In this document: piece after piece, positions 47,771 to 60,300 of the stretch
Layout of the letters: the number at the start of each line of letters is the position of its first letter
How positions within the stretch are numbered: the stretch's first letter is position 1
Assembly: GCA_021234155.1 (NCBI GenBank)
Contig: JAJEKV010000054.1
Span: forward strand, 1,587,933 to 1,651,932
Origin: Isoetes taiwanensis
Lineage: Eukaryota > Streptophyta > Lycopodiopsida > Isoetales > Isoetaceae
Reading direction: 5' to 3'
Length of the DNA: 64,000 nt
Notes under the pieces: generated by a model
Databases searched by the model: none
Seen by the model: only the letters and a program-made list of their open reading frames with translations
What the model was told of the DNA's origin: nothing
Position numbers and translations under genes: made by a program

Positions 47771-49418
47771 GTGATTCAGATATTGATGTCAAGATATAAT
47801 GTACTTTTTGTATCCAGTTCTCTATGTCGAACCGGGGTTGTTGGTGGGATGTGGCGGAATGCAGTGGGGCACTAATATCTCCTTTTGGTGCTGGTCTGGT
47901 ACTTTCTTCTGGGTGGGTCACAGGCTTGTCCCAGTGGGTTGGTCTAGTGTGTTCAGGAATAGCTTTTAGTTTCCTTACGCCTTCATTAGCAGAGATATAT
48001 TGGATAACAAATATAATAATAAAGTAAGTTGCTTATATTTTCATTTGCGGTTTGAGATGGTTAATACACTGTTGTCTCCGGTTATTTCCTAGTTCAGAGC
48101 AATTGGCCAGCGTGTTTGCTGATGTAGCCTCCATCCTCCTACCTCAATAAGGTCCTTGTCGCCAGTCTGCACTGGAGTCCGACCAATTCAGGCCACTTTT
48201 GTCCTTGGCAAGTCACACCAAAACTACTTGCTTCCACCACGTTTTTTATTCCATCCCAGAGGCACATGCTCCACACCTCAGCAGGTGATTTGGAACCAAG
48301 CCCCCTCCCCTCCACCACCATTTGTAGTTCTGCTTTACAATTGTAGAGTCTTAATTGTAGAGAAACTACAAAACTTTTTAGTCACCCAGGAGATGTCGTG
48401 TAAGAGTGGCTGATTTGATGTGAACTCCTTGCAGTTCCTTGGAGAGGGCATTCCTCCTTTTCATATTGACTAGATTGTCCGGGGCCCTAGCTATGTAAAA
48501 GGACATACAGCTAGCGGGACATTTCCATTAGGAGGAAGATTCCCAACAACAATTCCTTGGTACCTAAATGGTATTCAAAACTATCGGACTCAATTTGCCA
48601 TAGCACAACGTCCCCGTTACGGGCAATATTCTATAGATTCTCTTCCTTTTTACTGCAGGCCGAGTGAGCTCATTATTGTCGTTGGATATTAGATGATTGA
48701 CCCTTGGGGGTACCTTGAATCACTTGCCAAAGGAAGGCATTGATTGTGGAGAGAGATATTTCAAGCTGACATTTCTCCACTTTAGTTTTAAGGTTTATTC
48801 TCCGGGAACACTAGCTCTCCCACTTGATGAAATATTCCGCCATTCTTCAGCTATTGTAATTGACTTCACAAACTTGTTTGCATTTGTATATCTAAGTCTC
48901 TACGACCCATGGGTTTGATCTTCTCTCTATATTGTATTTGGGGTCTCACTGCTTCACACATTCTCAAGTTGTTTTGTCACTCCTTTAAACTGGCAGACAA
49001 TCTTGCTATTAAGTGTCTCCCTTATACAATTATGGTTTTCATCTCTTTACGATCTATTTTTTTCATACCTAAGAGGCCTTGTTTTGTTGTGCATTCCATT
49101 ATTCATCCTGTGGAGAAATTCCTACACTTCAAGTTGCTGATGTCAGCGTGAATAGTTTCTTTATGGCATTCCAAAATGACCAAATTCTACTTCGAGAGGA
49201 GCATTTACATAAGATCAAGAATAATCATGGGACGAGACCATATTGGGGCTTTGCTTATAAAAATGACTGGGCTGATTAATACAAGGATACTTTGAAAAAG
49301 ACTGCATTTTGTGAGGTAATCCATATGATTTGGCTATTCAAGGCTGCTCTTCAATATATTATCTCTAATTCCCCCTTGTTTTCTCTTTTGCCTTCTGCAG
49401 CTATATTTTCCTTATATA
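47771..49418. other. Unassigned region upstream of the LTR element
   Basis: Overlapping plus frames (48156-48413, 48697-48918, 48909-49151, 49079-49279; 66-85 codons each) are hydrophobic or low in information and match nothing known to me. No repeat structure seen. Confidence 0.35.
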
Positions 49419-49968
49419 TGGTTTCATTGGTTTGACACCTATGTAATGGTTGCCAATTTAGAAGAGCAGGATGTCATTTTTGTGGGTGAGGAGAAAGCAA
49501 TAAAAAGGATGAGTACACATGTGTGTAATTGGTGCTGACTATTGATCTGTATTACGGTCGAATCTATCGATGAATTAAATAGGTATCGGAGAGGATCGGA
49601 TCATTGCAGTTTAATGATTTATTTATCAACAGATGGGGTTAGGAGAGGTCTTCTGGATTGATTGCATAGCATTCTCTGAGGTTGATGCTGGTTAGTTGGG
49701 TGCTTCATTTTGTCTGGAGAGAAGGTTTCTTTGTTTGAAAACCTCCGCCGTGAAGGAGGTTGGTTTTAATCCATTCTTCATTGATTCCGGGAAGAAGAGC
49801 TCGGTCTCAATTTATCAGGAGTTCAACTAGATTGGGTAAACCTTTGTATTAGTTTGAATACATAAGTGTCGACATTACCTTAAAGCTTAGTTAAGCGAAT
49901 GGATTCAGTTTTCATAAATTCAATTCAGTTTTTAAGCTTGGTTTATGTAAGATGTTGACAATTTAACA
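49419..49968 (+). repeat. Left LTR
   Basis: Start and end were set by alignment by eye to the right copy: TG at 49419-49420 and ACA ending at 49968. Similarity is patchy with many indels, which implies an old insertion. It may extend a few bases upstream, because both copies also share agctat before this point. Confidence 0.65.
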
Positions 49969-52834
49969 GTGGTGTCAATTTAGGAAAATTATTCTGGGTT
50001 GCATTGTGGTTAGGTATCTATGCAGTGATTTGGTTTCAGGTTTGGAAAATAAAAATAATTTTCTCATTGGAGGGTTTAATGGTCTTGGAAGAATGGTTCA
50101 AGGAGGTTATTTTGGCTGGAAGATGAGGTGGAGGGTGGGAATATAAACCCTCTCTGAAGGTGCAGTAGAGTCGAGGAAGCTAGTTCTGTGTGTTAGATAG
50201 CAAGATTAGAAGCAAGAGGTGTGCATACCAAGGTTGGACCTAGTATTTTGTTGAGGCATGAACCCTAGCAAATGTGGACATATCTTATAAATAGTATGAA
50301 CAAAATGTATCTGGATGTTTTAGACGGAGGAGACTAAAATTTGTTATTAAAATATGGTAGTGAACATCAGTTTTCTCAAAGTGGAATATTTTTGCTGATC
50401 TGAATCTGTTGGGGCTGGTTGAGTAGATTCAGGTTTGCTTTGACCAGCTGTTTCAAATTATGATATATTTGTGATGGGACAGATATACCAAGGCCGGATG
50501 ATAGAAGTTATGCGAGCAGGCTGGGGCAGGAAAAGATAGTAAGTGAAATGAAGTTCGTTATCCTTGAAATCAGGAAAAGGGTATTAACCAGAAAGACATT
50601 GGTCCATTTAATGCAGTTGTTCAAAATTAGTGAAATCTCTTGCTATAATTTGACGGGGCATAGATTCATATGTCTTCTTATTCGAGCCTAAAATTATAAT
50701 AGGGACGGTGGAGATGTTGAAAGAGGCTCTTTCTCTAGAGAAGGAGAGGCTCAGTCAGGGAGAGGAGGAAGTGGCAGCAGGTAGAAGTCTTTGTATCAAT
50801 ATAACTCAAGAATTACGTAAATGAGGATGACAGGACGGATGATCAAAATTAAAACCTTTTGTTTTATCCACCTACATGGATGAATATTGTATTCTGTTGA
50901 CAATTGTAATTGAGCAGGTGATGGTTAATTCTCTTGATTACTAAGAATAACATATTTCATTGATCTTATAAATGGAGTATTAAGATAGTGTTTGACTTTT
51001 GAAATGAGATTAAAATATTTCCAATGTTTTGTCTCTTCAGTTCTGCAAAATCTCATGTCAATTCATTGACTTGAGGCTACAAACTAAGATTTCAAAGTTA
51101 ATCTTGATAAGTGAACCAATTCTTTACCATGTATTGATCTTTGGGTTCTCAATCAAAGTCTAGTATAAATATAATCGATTTAAATCATTCAACATACATG
51201 ATTCAAGAGTTATTAGATGGTCAGTTATTATTAACTAGCGGATCAGAAATTCTCTTAAATATGGATAATATATGAAGGTAATGTTCTGTCTGGTGATGAT
51301 TTTGGTGATCAAATGTATCTGGATAAATTTCACGCGATGTGATGGAAAGAGCACAATGGCTTAGTAGTCAAATCAGGAGGAGATTGAATCTCATGATAGT
51401 TCAATTTTATCATTATGAATAGAGGTGTTATTAAAAGAATGAGATGGTGAACGGTTTTGATCTTTATGGTCAATAGTAAAATTTAGATCTAAATTTGGAA
51501 AATTCTAACGATCAGTTAATTTGATTAGTGTGCTAAAACAGGTGGTGAATCAGTTATCAGAATCATTGAAAGTCAGTGGGGCGTCATTTTGAGATGAGCC
51601 AGTTAAGTGAATAACAGTAACACAGATTGGGATCAGATCAATGAGATCACTGAAAGATATGATGGGTACAACCATCTGGCGAAAAATGGGTGGCTCAGAT
51701 CAGTGAATCTTAGTATGATGAAATTGGAGAAGGCCTCAGTTGATCATCCTTGATTTCGAGATGCTAGATCTTTAAGCCTAATCAGAATGGTTGAAAACAG
51801 TAGAAGATGGTCTTTAAAGTACATTTAGTAAAATAAAACTTGGTTGAAACAAATGGGTTGTGAAGTCATTAATCTTGATGGTCAAAAGTTCAAACAGTTA
51901 ACAAGGTTTCTAAAGAATGAATATGGTTAATCATTGTTTCCTTCAAACAATTCATCATGGATGTGCATTTTCTAATCTGGAAATATATGAGACATCGGTT
52001 TGAAGGAGAAAATAACGGTTTATGGATTGTTAGCTTCTAAGTTGAATGATACATGGACAAATCATTCGACAAGTTCAATAATGATCATTCTGTGTTCATA
52101 ATGTTTATGGATATTACAATGCGAAATTTCAAGCAGTTTAAGTATAGGCCAGTAGGGGTGAGCAATTTGAGTTGATAGGATCAAAGAAAATGAGCAACTA
52201 AGCTCTGGATGAACATGATAAAGTTCCATTTGAATAGACAGAACTCCTATTATGGCAGATCTGAGATCTGGAAATGGTCACATCAGCCAGAATGTGAAAG
52301 AGGAAATATTCCATATAAGGGAGCTTATTGGATGTTTACTTTGTTCCTTTTTCGTCGGAATCTTTCTTGCGGTGGTTTGAAATGAGGATACAATAACGAT
52401 CGGAAAATGGTTCACGATAAGAATCACGAGATGTCAAGGATCGAAGACGATTTTCAATTGGATAAATAGACCTGCAATTTGGGCGGAGATCATGATGGTG
52501 CCAGGGTTGTCTTTAATGTACCAATATTTGGGGCAAAAATATTAATGTCATATGAGCGAATATACGTCCCTAGGCGCGAAAAGAGTGTGTTTGGTGAAAT
52601 TTGTTGATTGAAATAAATTATACCTCAAATGCGATCCTGATGCGTTTGGGTTGTATTGCTATGAAATCACAGCTGCATCACGAGGTTCAGCATTGGTGCC
52701 ATTACGAGATCTTATTACTAAAAATGATTGTCATGCAATATGGAACTTCACCATCAGCAGTGGTTGTTCAGAATAGCTTCCGAAATCTCGATATCAAAAT
52801 AATATGGCATGAAGGTAGTAGCTATCATGCCATA
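49969..52834. other. Internal region of the LTR element, non-coding
   Basis: 2.87 kb of AT-rich sequence with stops in every frame, rich in gatca/tgatca and tcagatca words. No RT, integrase, protease or gag motif could be found on either strand. A 95-codon plus frame at its end (52601-52888) runs into the right LTR and is probably chance. Confidence 0.55.
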
Positions 52835-53411
52835 TGGTTCATTAGTTTTGACACCCTATGTATATATAATTTAGTTCATTATGGATAATTTGAAGGATGG
52901 ATTTTTTTTGTTGCATGTAATAGGTGAACAGGAGAAAACAATAAAAGGATGATGCATGTGTACTTGAGGTGAGTATGAGAGAAAACTATTAGCGATCTGT
53001 TATGAGATGAATCTATCATTGAATTAAATCTTTTTGGTATCTTGGTGTGACAGATGGGATCCATTTGGAGTTGTTGTTGCTCCTTGAATGCAAGTTCAGG
53101 AAGGGTCTTTGGATTGATTGCATAGCGACTATATATATTGGAGCCTTTTGTGTGCGGGATTGAAGGCCGGTACTGGGTTTGTTTCGGTGCTTCATTTGTG
53201 CAGAGAGAAGGTTTCACTGTTTAAAGCATCACTTAGGAAGGGAGGTTCGTTTTAAGCATCAACAGTTAAACGGAAGAGGTCTCATTGTCACGGAGATTCA
53301 ACTCGGTCTGGTAAAACCTTTGTATTAGTTTAGATACGTTATGATGATTCTTATAAAAGTTCTGGTCGGTTTTTGAAAGCTTGGTTTTGTAGAATCTTTG
53401 TTGTTACAACA
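52835..53411 (+). repeat. Right LTR
   Basis: Direct-repeat partner of 49419-49968, about 25 bp longer mainly through an insertion near 53.13-53.18 kb (tatatattggagcctt...). The sequence before it (GAAGGTAGTAG) is only loosely purine-rich, so no convincing polypurine tract is left. Confidence 0.65.
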
Positions 53412-53589
53412 ATTTTTGACCCATATTCTTGTCTCCCCCTCCCCCCTCCCAAAAAAAAAAACACACCTACGGACAAAATTGAATCAGCCCTTCTAATTTC
53501 CTATTCTGCGTTCTCTTGGAGCCAAGTAGAGATTGATGGCGTATATACATATTATTTGCTGTTTTTGCCACGGTAATCCTTCCCACAAG
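53412..53589. other. Spacer between LTR element and LINE
   Basis: Contains a C-rich then A-rich tract (ctccccctcccccctcccaaaaaaaaaa, 53.43-53.46 kb). Nothing else seen. Confidence 0.4.
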
Positions 53590-55380
53590 AGAGAGCTTTG
53601 CCACCTTCCACCAATTTGATATTTTACGTAGGCCTCACAATATTTCATCCCATATTTGTGCATTGGCGATGTTAATACTCACTAAATTCCTAACAATTGG
53701 TGTTCACCCTCGGTTGTTCCATGGTAGACTTTCCAAGCATGTGGGATGTAGGTTCTCCATGACCCTGCACTTTGAGCATTTTTCCAATTTATGAGGCATC
53801 CTGACTATTGAGAATGAGGCATATTGATTACAAATTTGTTGAGGGCCATCCATCATTTCAATCCACAGACTGAGACTGTGTCTTGAGGCTTGCGAGGAAT
53901 ATTTGTGAAAGCCTTCTTTATAAAAAGAGATGAGCCAAGGGACAACCTTGCAGTCACCCTTTTATATAAAAATAGAGGCTTCACCAGCCGGAATAAGACT
54001 AAGGTCAGTCGTTAAAGTTTCATGACTCTTTTTGTGAAATATTCCCACAACCTGAAAGCAGGCATTATTTTGTCTGACTCCATCTAATCTTTTGTCCTTG
54101 TGCTGATGAAGTCTAGCTTTGGTGACCCTTTTATCTGTTTTCTAACCGGTGCAAGCCTTCAAATCTTTTGCTACCACATTACTTAGGATACTCACCTGCC
54201 CGGGTAGAAAGCGGGTTAGACTTTGAGATGTCTTAGTAGAATTGGCTTAGCTTCTCGCCATGGCTTTAGCTATTATTTTATATAAGCGGATAAAAAGTGT
54301 GATAGGCCTCCGGTCATTGATTATGCTTGGCTCCTTACACTTGGGTACACCAAGATAATCCCTTGATCGTGGGCTTAAATTTTCAACATGATACGTATAT
54401 ATGAAGGCATCATACACATGATCCATTCCCAATTGTATTGGTAGCCATATTCTATAGAATTCCGTTCATTCCTAGACGCCTTGTTTATTTTTGTCGATTA
54501 AAAGGTGGCGTATTGCGGATCCTCAATGAGAGGGAAGACTTAGGAAATCTCTTCCACATTTTGTTTCCCAATATAGTCGCGAGGACTTTTACAGAATGGG
54601 CTCTCCATAAGTATCTTGGAAGGCAGTTGTGTTTCCCAAAGAGGCGAAATTGTTTATATAAGTACCTTTTGAGATCTCTTAGAGCTTTGAGAATGAGAAT
54701 GGATGAAAGTGTGAGCGACCTTTTTTTTTCCTTTAGTTGTCTTGAAGTACTTGGTACATTTATAAGCTATTTGGCGGTCAATCATTTTACTTTTATTTTC
54801 AACTATCTTTACTTCTTCAAGTATTTGTATTTTGGTCTAGGATCCTTCTCCTCTTTCAGTCATTGGGGTCCAATGTTACGAGTGAGTGGAGGCGGCAATA
54901 AGGTTGTCTAGCTCTCCCTCTCCCTTCGTGCTTTATCTCTGACTTTTTAGAAAGGTCTTTTTACTCTGCGGGCCTTGGTATCCATCCTTGAACCATCTAA
55001 AAAGCGAATGTCATATATTTTTGCAAGCCTCCACAAATTACAGTTCGTTCGGATATCTTGTGAGTTTGAAGCTTTTAAAAGTTCTAATCATGGGTTACAG
55101 GTAGACTCCTCACATGTGGATTATGATCTGAGATAGCATTCTTCAGTTGGTTAGATCTATGGAGGTTGGGAAGGATGGACAATGCCAAGTCATTGATGTA
55201 GCATCTGTCATGCCTTGCATATGTCCTTCCATATCCCACCCAACCATTACACCATGTATACCCCTTAATCTCCATCTAATTCAATGAAGCCATTATCTTC
55301 TAAAAGTTTACATCACTGAGATAATCAGCAGGCTACACATGGACTTGCACCCAGCAGATGAACCAAAGACAAATTCTTGG
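53590..55380 (-). pseudogene. L1-like LINE with endonuclease and RT remnants
   Basis: On the minus strand, high to low coordinate: endonuclease end MEIKGYTWCNGWVGYGRTYA with RHDRCYIND and ISDHNPH (55.08-55.28 kb; the Trp-Cys-Asn and SDH positions are the conserved ones), then about 0.65 kb of pre-RT sequence with many breaks, then VPKCKEPSIIND, RRPITLF and YKIIAKAMA (~54.25-54.36 kb; usual form IPK...FRPISL...YKI.AK.LA), and further down GCPLAHLFL (~53.97 kb; usual form RQGCPLxPLLF) and decayed sequence to ~53.6 kb. The distance from endonuclease to RT is normal for an L1 ORF2. Frameshifts and stops are frequent. The plus-strand 157-codon frame at 54438-54911 is its antisense shadow. Confidence 0.82.
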
Positions 55381-55408
55381 AGAAAGCGGCGCAACGAGCA
55401 ATACGTCC

Positions 55409-55452
55409 CGTGGGCATGGTCTTATTGATCCATGGGCATGGTCTTATTGATT
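55409..55452. repeat. 22-bp tandem duplication
   Basis: TGGGCATGGTCTTATTGAT occurs twice in direct succession. It lies just beyond the 5' limit of the minus-strand LINE. Confidence 0.7.
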
Positions 55453-55859
55453 AGATAGAGCAAAGCTTGATGATCCACAAGAACTTGGTTTTCCATCAGG
55501 AAGATAATGCATGGGCCTTTTTGAGAAGATGAGTCAAAGCGCTTCTGTTAGTGGCACGAATATTTTTTCTGCGGGGTTAGGTTTCTGCTCGCATAGCGAA
55601 TCGATTTGTCATTGCGAATCATATTCCTGGGAAAGAACACCAATAGCAAAAAGCTGAAACATCCATGAACATGAAATGGTTTATACATTGAGGTGGAACA
55701 AAACGAAGGAGGAGCTTGGAAGTGCATGAGAACCTTTAATTTTTTGAAGGCATGCACGAGGGATCGCTTCGCCCGTGGATTATCATCAGTGAGTTTATGA
55801 ATAGGATCCGCAATGGCGGCCCCTAGTCGATGTGTGTGTTAGTCTGTCACGTCACAGTA

Positions 55860-56425
55860 CGGGGACTATTCATCACCACAGCCGGACCAGGTCAAGGCCA
55901 AGGATCCTGATCGGTGTAGGTCGGTCGTCAAAGGCCCAGTGATGGGGCAAGCCCCTTGAGACCCTGTGACCCACAGGCACGAGGTCGAGGCGGACAAGTG
56001 GCGGGTCCTCAGCGGTGGTGTGGTAACCCGGGCACCTCAAGAGCCTGCTTGACTGCATTCCTGCGTCAGGCCTCCTTCTAAGTCGACGAGATCGGCGGGT
56101 ATCTATATTGGGCAAGGGAATGGTGCTATATATATATAGGAGTAGAGCCAGCAACTATGTTGGGCAAAGGCCATTGTCTTATATATATGAGTAGAGCTGG
56201 CATTCACGAGGCTAAGACAGGTTTTGGTCTTATCTCCTTAGAACCTCTGGAGTTTGAGGAGCTCATATATCATCATTGATGTATCAAAGAGTTTTGTTCT
56301 CATCATAGTGTTCTTATTGTTTTCTTTTGTTTTTCTCTTTTCTCCCTTTTCCTTTGTTTCTTTTACACCGATCTGGTAACCACTACGAATTCTCTGTTTG
56401 ATCCACTGATTCCTCATAGAAGGGG
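55860..56425 (+). other. LTR-like or promoter-like segment
   Basis: GC-rich text (55.86-56.10 kb) passes abruptly into two tandem copies of a TATA-bearing unit (56109-56152 and 56160-56202: TTGGGCAARGG, TATATATAT, GAGTAGAGCYRGCA), then a T-rich pyrimidine tract (56.28-56.37 kb) ending near tctgtttgatccactgattc. This order (GC-rich part, TATA, pyrimidine-rich end) is that of an LTR, and a gag-like stretch follows. No second LTR copy was found in the window, so this is inference. Confidence 0.4.
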
Positions 56426-56429
56426 CATC

Positions 56430-57470
56430 TTGCGGGAAGTTCAAACCAGGACCCCAAACAACATCGCCGCATTTCTTGGTCACGATTTCTTTTCCTTCCT
56501 TCTTCTACTATACTTGGGAGGCTTTCACCCCAGGAGCTTCTTAGCCCAGGCAAGGCGTCTGGGATGGGCGCCATCAACGTGCTGCCCAATTTTGCTCGAG
56601 ATATGTATATTGGTTATGATATTGAGGAGGCCATATTCGCTCCACAGGCTCAGTAAGGCGCCACCTACTCCTGTTCACTCTGTTCAAAACCTCCCACGTG
56701 TAAACATTGTTCCACAGCCTCAGTCACACATCCTTTTATTCGTACCCCTCCGACTTATTTCCTCTCAGTACTACATTCATATCTCCTCTGGTCATACTCC
56801 TGCTTCCTGTATCATCTCCCACGGAGGGCGGTTATCCCCATGTCTCTTTGGTCCTCCCAGTTCAGATATATCCCCAATCCCCTTCTTTTCACTGACTCCT
56901 TTGGGTTGCTCAACAAATCTCAAACCTACGAACAAAGCTCTCAAGGACCATCTCCGGATCTCCTTTTCAAGACTCTCAGGTTTTTCTTGCCCCTTTGCAA
57001 CACCATCCAAGGACTATGCATTTGTACCACCTCATTATGTGCCTCCTCCTACTCAGTAGCTCTATGCATGAGTCGAGTCACAATCTTCTTTCGAGACTCT
57101 CAATGCCCTATTCCACTTTTAGGCGGTACTAAAGGCAAAACATTGGATGAAAGTGCTCAAACACACATGGAAGAATTTGAGAGGCTCACGGCTGTCCTAA
57201 ATGGTCACGCTCAACCTCGATTGGAAGTTCCATATCTTTTTCGACTGTTAAGTGGATCCCCTCATGTCAGCTGTCGCATGGCAAACAAAAGCCATTGGAA
57301 ACAAAACTGGTTGAGGCAGAGATGCTTTCCTTTCTCATTTAGCATTTCCCACTGAGATGATGATCAACCTCAAAGCAACTCGTGATCTTGGCCAAAGAGC
57401 CCGCAGATGCGACCAGGGATTTCTGCGGATCGTCTCCACATCTTCCTCGTAAACCTACAAGAATGGGGGC
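56430..57470 (+). pseudogene. Possible gag-like remnant of a retroelement
   Basis: Three plus frames overlap. A 209-codon frame (56430-57059) is Pro/Ser/Gln-rich in the middle (APPTPVHSVQNLP, VPQPQSH), and a 171-codon frame (56840-57355) ends with GKTLDESAQTHMEEFERLTA, which looks helical. In a third frame EMMINLKATRDLGQRARRCD follows (~57.36-57.42 kb). A Pro/Gln-rich part followed by a helical part is the usual plan of plant retroelement gag, and the position after an LTR-like segment agrees. No zinc knuckle, protease or RT was found. An unknown host gene remains possible. Confidence 0.35.
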
Positions 57471-57579
57471 TGATTGTCAGCATAACCAAAATTTTGACAC
57501 TAAGTAGACCTTCAATATCCTTAAATTGGTCAAAATCCACGACACTATACTAGGCGTCATCATTAATCCTTTGGGGTGA

Positions 57580-57960
57580 CCACCAAATTAATCAGATTTG
57601 AGCCAAAAGGTTCGACACTAATAGAGTTTTCCTACAAAGCAGCTTTGTGTTGTGACAAATTGGCATCACATATAATAGTAACGATAGAATATCAACAAGC
57701 ATTATGTTGCGGTTCTACTATAGTTTGTGACAAAGGTTACATCAAGTTTAGTTATTATTTTTACAGCACCAAAAACAACTTTTGATGACAAACTTTGAAA
57801 CCCTCTTTATGTATGAAACTATAGTATTAAGCATTGTGTTGAGATGGAATATGGTTTATGACAAGCTTGCGTCAACACCATTAGTTGTCCAATGAAATAT
57901 GTTGACTTTTAATTATGTGTGTCAAAATTACACCAAAATTATACTTTAAAGGGGCACTAG
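57580..57960 (+). repeat. Direct repeats around TTGTGACAA words
   Basis: Related units start with AAGCA..TGTGTTG at 57637, 57697 and 57829. Each is followed by TGTGACAAATTGGCATCA, TGTGACAAAGGTTACATCA or TATGACAAGCTTGCGTCA and later an ATAGTA/TTAGTT word. CGACACTA words occur at ~57540 and ~57613. Such spaced repeats resemble the subterminal repeats of CACTA-type DNA transposons, but no terminal CACTA pair or transposase is visible. Confidence 0.5.
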
Positions 57961-60300
57961 TTGTGTAATAGTATCAACTTGTGACGAGCACAATATGATT
58001 AACAAGCACCAAATTCTCAAAATAAATGACAATCCCCTTTGAAACGAACATCGAGAAAATACCATACCAGACTGGTGCACAGGCTAAATTGCAACGTACA
58101 CACATTTGTAGAAATGTAACAATAAATTTTAAAAAATGGGAAAAGTAAAAACACCTTTGTTGATTGAAGACGAAATAACCAATTTCATTATAAAAGGTTG
58201 ATTGACAATTGAACATTGAGGTTCATTATCTCTTATTATTTCAAATCGTCATGACATTGATACAAAAATTGGTCCTCGTAAATTACGTGTGTCATGAAGT
58301 CTGAAACTAGGAAATCATTTTGTCAGCCATCTGTTCATCTATTTAACCCGGATAGTGCAATGACCTGTTTCAGGCATTTCGCTTGCATTTAGCCATAGTC
58401 ATTTGCCTTGAAACTCTAATTTGAATCTGACCGGAATGGGTCGGTTGATCAACATGGAAGAAGCTAAAAAGGGTGGATTGTTCAACAACATAAGGAAAGC
58501 TAAAAAGCTATCATGGCTGCACCTAGCCTCCGTTCTACTGCCATGAAAGGCGAAAACCCATCAATCATCAATTAAACCCGCGACATTTCTAAATTACTAT
58601 AGATATTAGAAAACTTTAAGAGCGGAACAAAATAAAAGAAAAGCGAGGTAAGACTGCCAGGAACAAAGTTAGATATGAAAAATGACGGTTTCTGAATTAA
58701 TACCTTCTTGTGCATACGTGGCCAATGAGTGATTTTCTCTTCTGTGATTGTATTCAATGTGGTGGAAATTTTTGTTTCCATGCCCATACCTAACCTTGCA
58801 AAACCACATTATGCCAGAAATACAAATACATAGCCATAATTGCTTGACCTCGCCTTGACATGGCCATACCTTGGCACGTTTCACTCTTGGTTGCAAATGT
58901 TCTAGGCTCTTCAAATGGTTGCCCACTCTTTGGGGAGGTTTTGGATGAGGCATAGTCGTGTTTCTTGCGGAAGCTGCGTTTGCTAGAAATGGAATCAGCG
59001 GAAAAAACCTCTGAGGCCTCATCTTGCAAAGCGAAAAAGCCAAAAGCGAGATGTGATTCAATGACCAATTCGACTGAAATAGAAACGGAACCCAAAATAT
59101 TAAGGCTGGCGTGAATCGATGCTTGAATTTTACTATGCTTGGTTCTCGGAAGACCCATTTGAACTCATAAATCATCAGGACGGAAAAACATATATCGGTA
59201 GAAAGGAGAAGGGTTCTTTAATTTTGGCATGCCTGCCTGCGATCGAGAAGAAGAGGTTGCAATTGAAGGCACTCAAATCCGATGAAATACCTTCAAGAAG
59301 GGCAATTTGTGGAAAAGGCTCAAATTCAGTATGAATAGCTAAAAACAGACCACAATGGAAAGGAAGACCGGATAAGTCCAGCCCTTGATTTATCATGATG
59401 CAGTCGGCTTGTTACGATCCTTGGACAAATGAGGTTAAACAGTAAGGGGTAATCCGGTTCCTTATTCACATTTAGGGCAAAAGGCCCTATGGGCATCATG
59501 GTATTAGTGAAACTTTATACCTAGTGATATACCAGAACACATCATACATATTAATCCCAAAAATTGGTAGGTCACACTAAGTGACTGCTAGTTATGATAT
59601 CAAACTAAGTCTGCATTATTGAAAATAATATGTATTAAAAATAAGATATGTAAACAAACTTATTATAAGCATACTTATCGATTTATTTCCTTTTGATTTG
59701 GTTATTGGCATTCATTTGTTGTTACGCCACAAGTTTTGAGGATGAAGAAGAAAGCGCTTATGCCGCGTCTTGAGATACCTTCGCTAGCCATGAATGATAG
59801 TTTGTTGCCCTTGGACTCTTGAACTATTTCTTATGATTTAGCCGATGCCTTCTACTCCACGTTAATATTACTTTCTTTAAGTCTCTTAGATTGCATTTAG
59901 TTGATTTTGTCTTTTGTGGTTGGTATGACGAATTGAACTTCAAATGCCATTAATTTAGCTAAATCATGCATAATGCAGGAAACCAGTGTTCTAAATGAAA
60001 TGTGACATATAAATGTTGTACTGTTTTCATGCCCCAAATCCTATTGTTTAAATTTGAATTTTCCAATCTAAAAAGAAAACTTTTTGGATTTTTTTAAAGT
60101 TAATTCCTAAGGTTTACTTGGGCTTTTGATGCCGGAAGTTTTCAGATTCAAATATTAAAGATTTTCGTAGTATGTTTATGGAGTTCAGCTTTGATGATAC
60201 GAAGGCATGGACTTCCACGAAAATTCAGAATGGGATGACGGAGAAATCTGCATGAGAGACGTGTGAAGTAAGAAAATAGAGGTTCTTCTGATTATCTGAG
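57961..60300. other. Unassigned region
   Basis: Competing frames on both strands at 58.67-59.40 kb: minus 58669-59175 (168 codons), minus 58790-59158 (122 codons, Ser/Lys-rich), minus 59175-59396 (73 codons), and plus 59119-59334 (71 codons, KEKGSLILACLPAIEKKRLQ). They cannot all be real and none is recognised. The rest is AT-rich with nothing seen. Confidence 0.3.

Larger units (their letters stand above)
49419..53411 (+). mobile_element. Old LTR retrotransposon derivative without genes (LARD-like)
   Basis: Two diverged direct repeats of about 550 and 577 bp (49419-49968 and 52835-53411) flank 2.87 kb. Shared blocks in order: ATATGGTTTCATTGG/ATATGGTTCATTAG, GACACCTATGTA, GGAGAAAGCAATAAAAAGGA, GGATTGATTGCATAGC, GGTGCTTCATTTTGTCTGGA, GAGAGAAGGTTTC, GGTTTTAA, CCTTTGTATTAGTTT and AAGCTTGGTTT. 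Both start with TG and end with ACA. Just inside the left repeat is TGGTGTCAATTTAGG, a weak match to the plant initiator-tRNA primer site (TGGTATCAGAGC). Between 49,280 and 52,600 no frame reaches 60 codons, so gag and pol are absent or fully decayed. No matching target duplication remains (atata against atttt). Orientation follows from the primer-site guess. Confidence 0.7.

Noticed and set aside
54438-54911. Plus-strand 157-codon hydrophobic frame
   Set aside because: Lies antisense to the pre-RT part of the minus-strand L1; no motif of its own.
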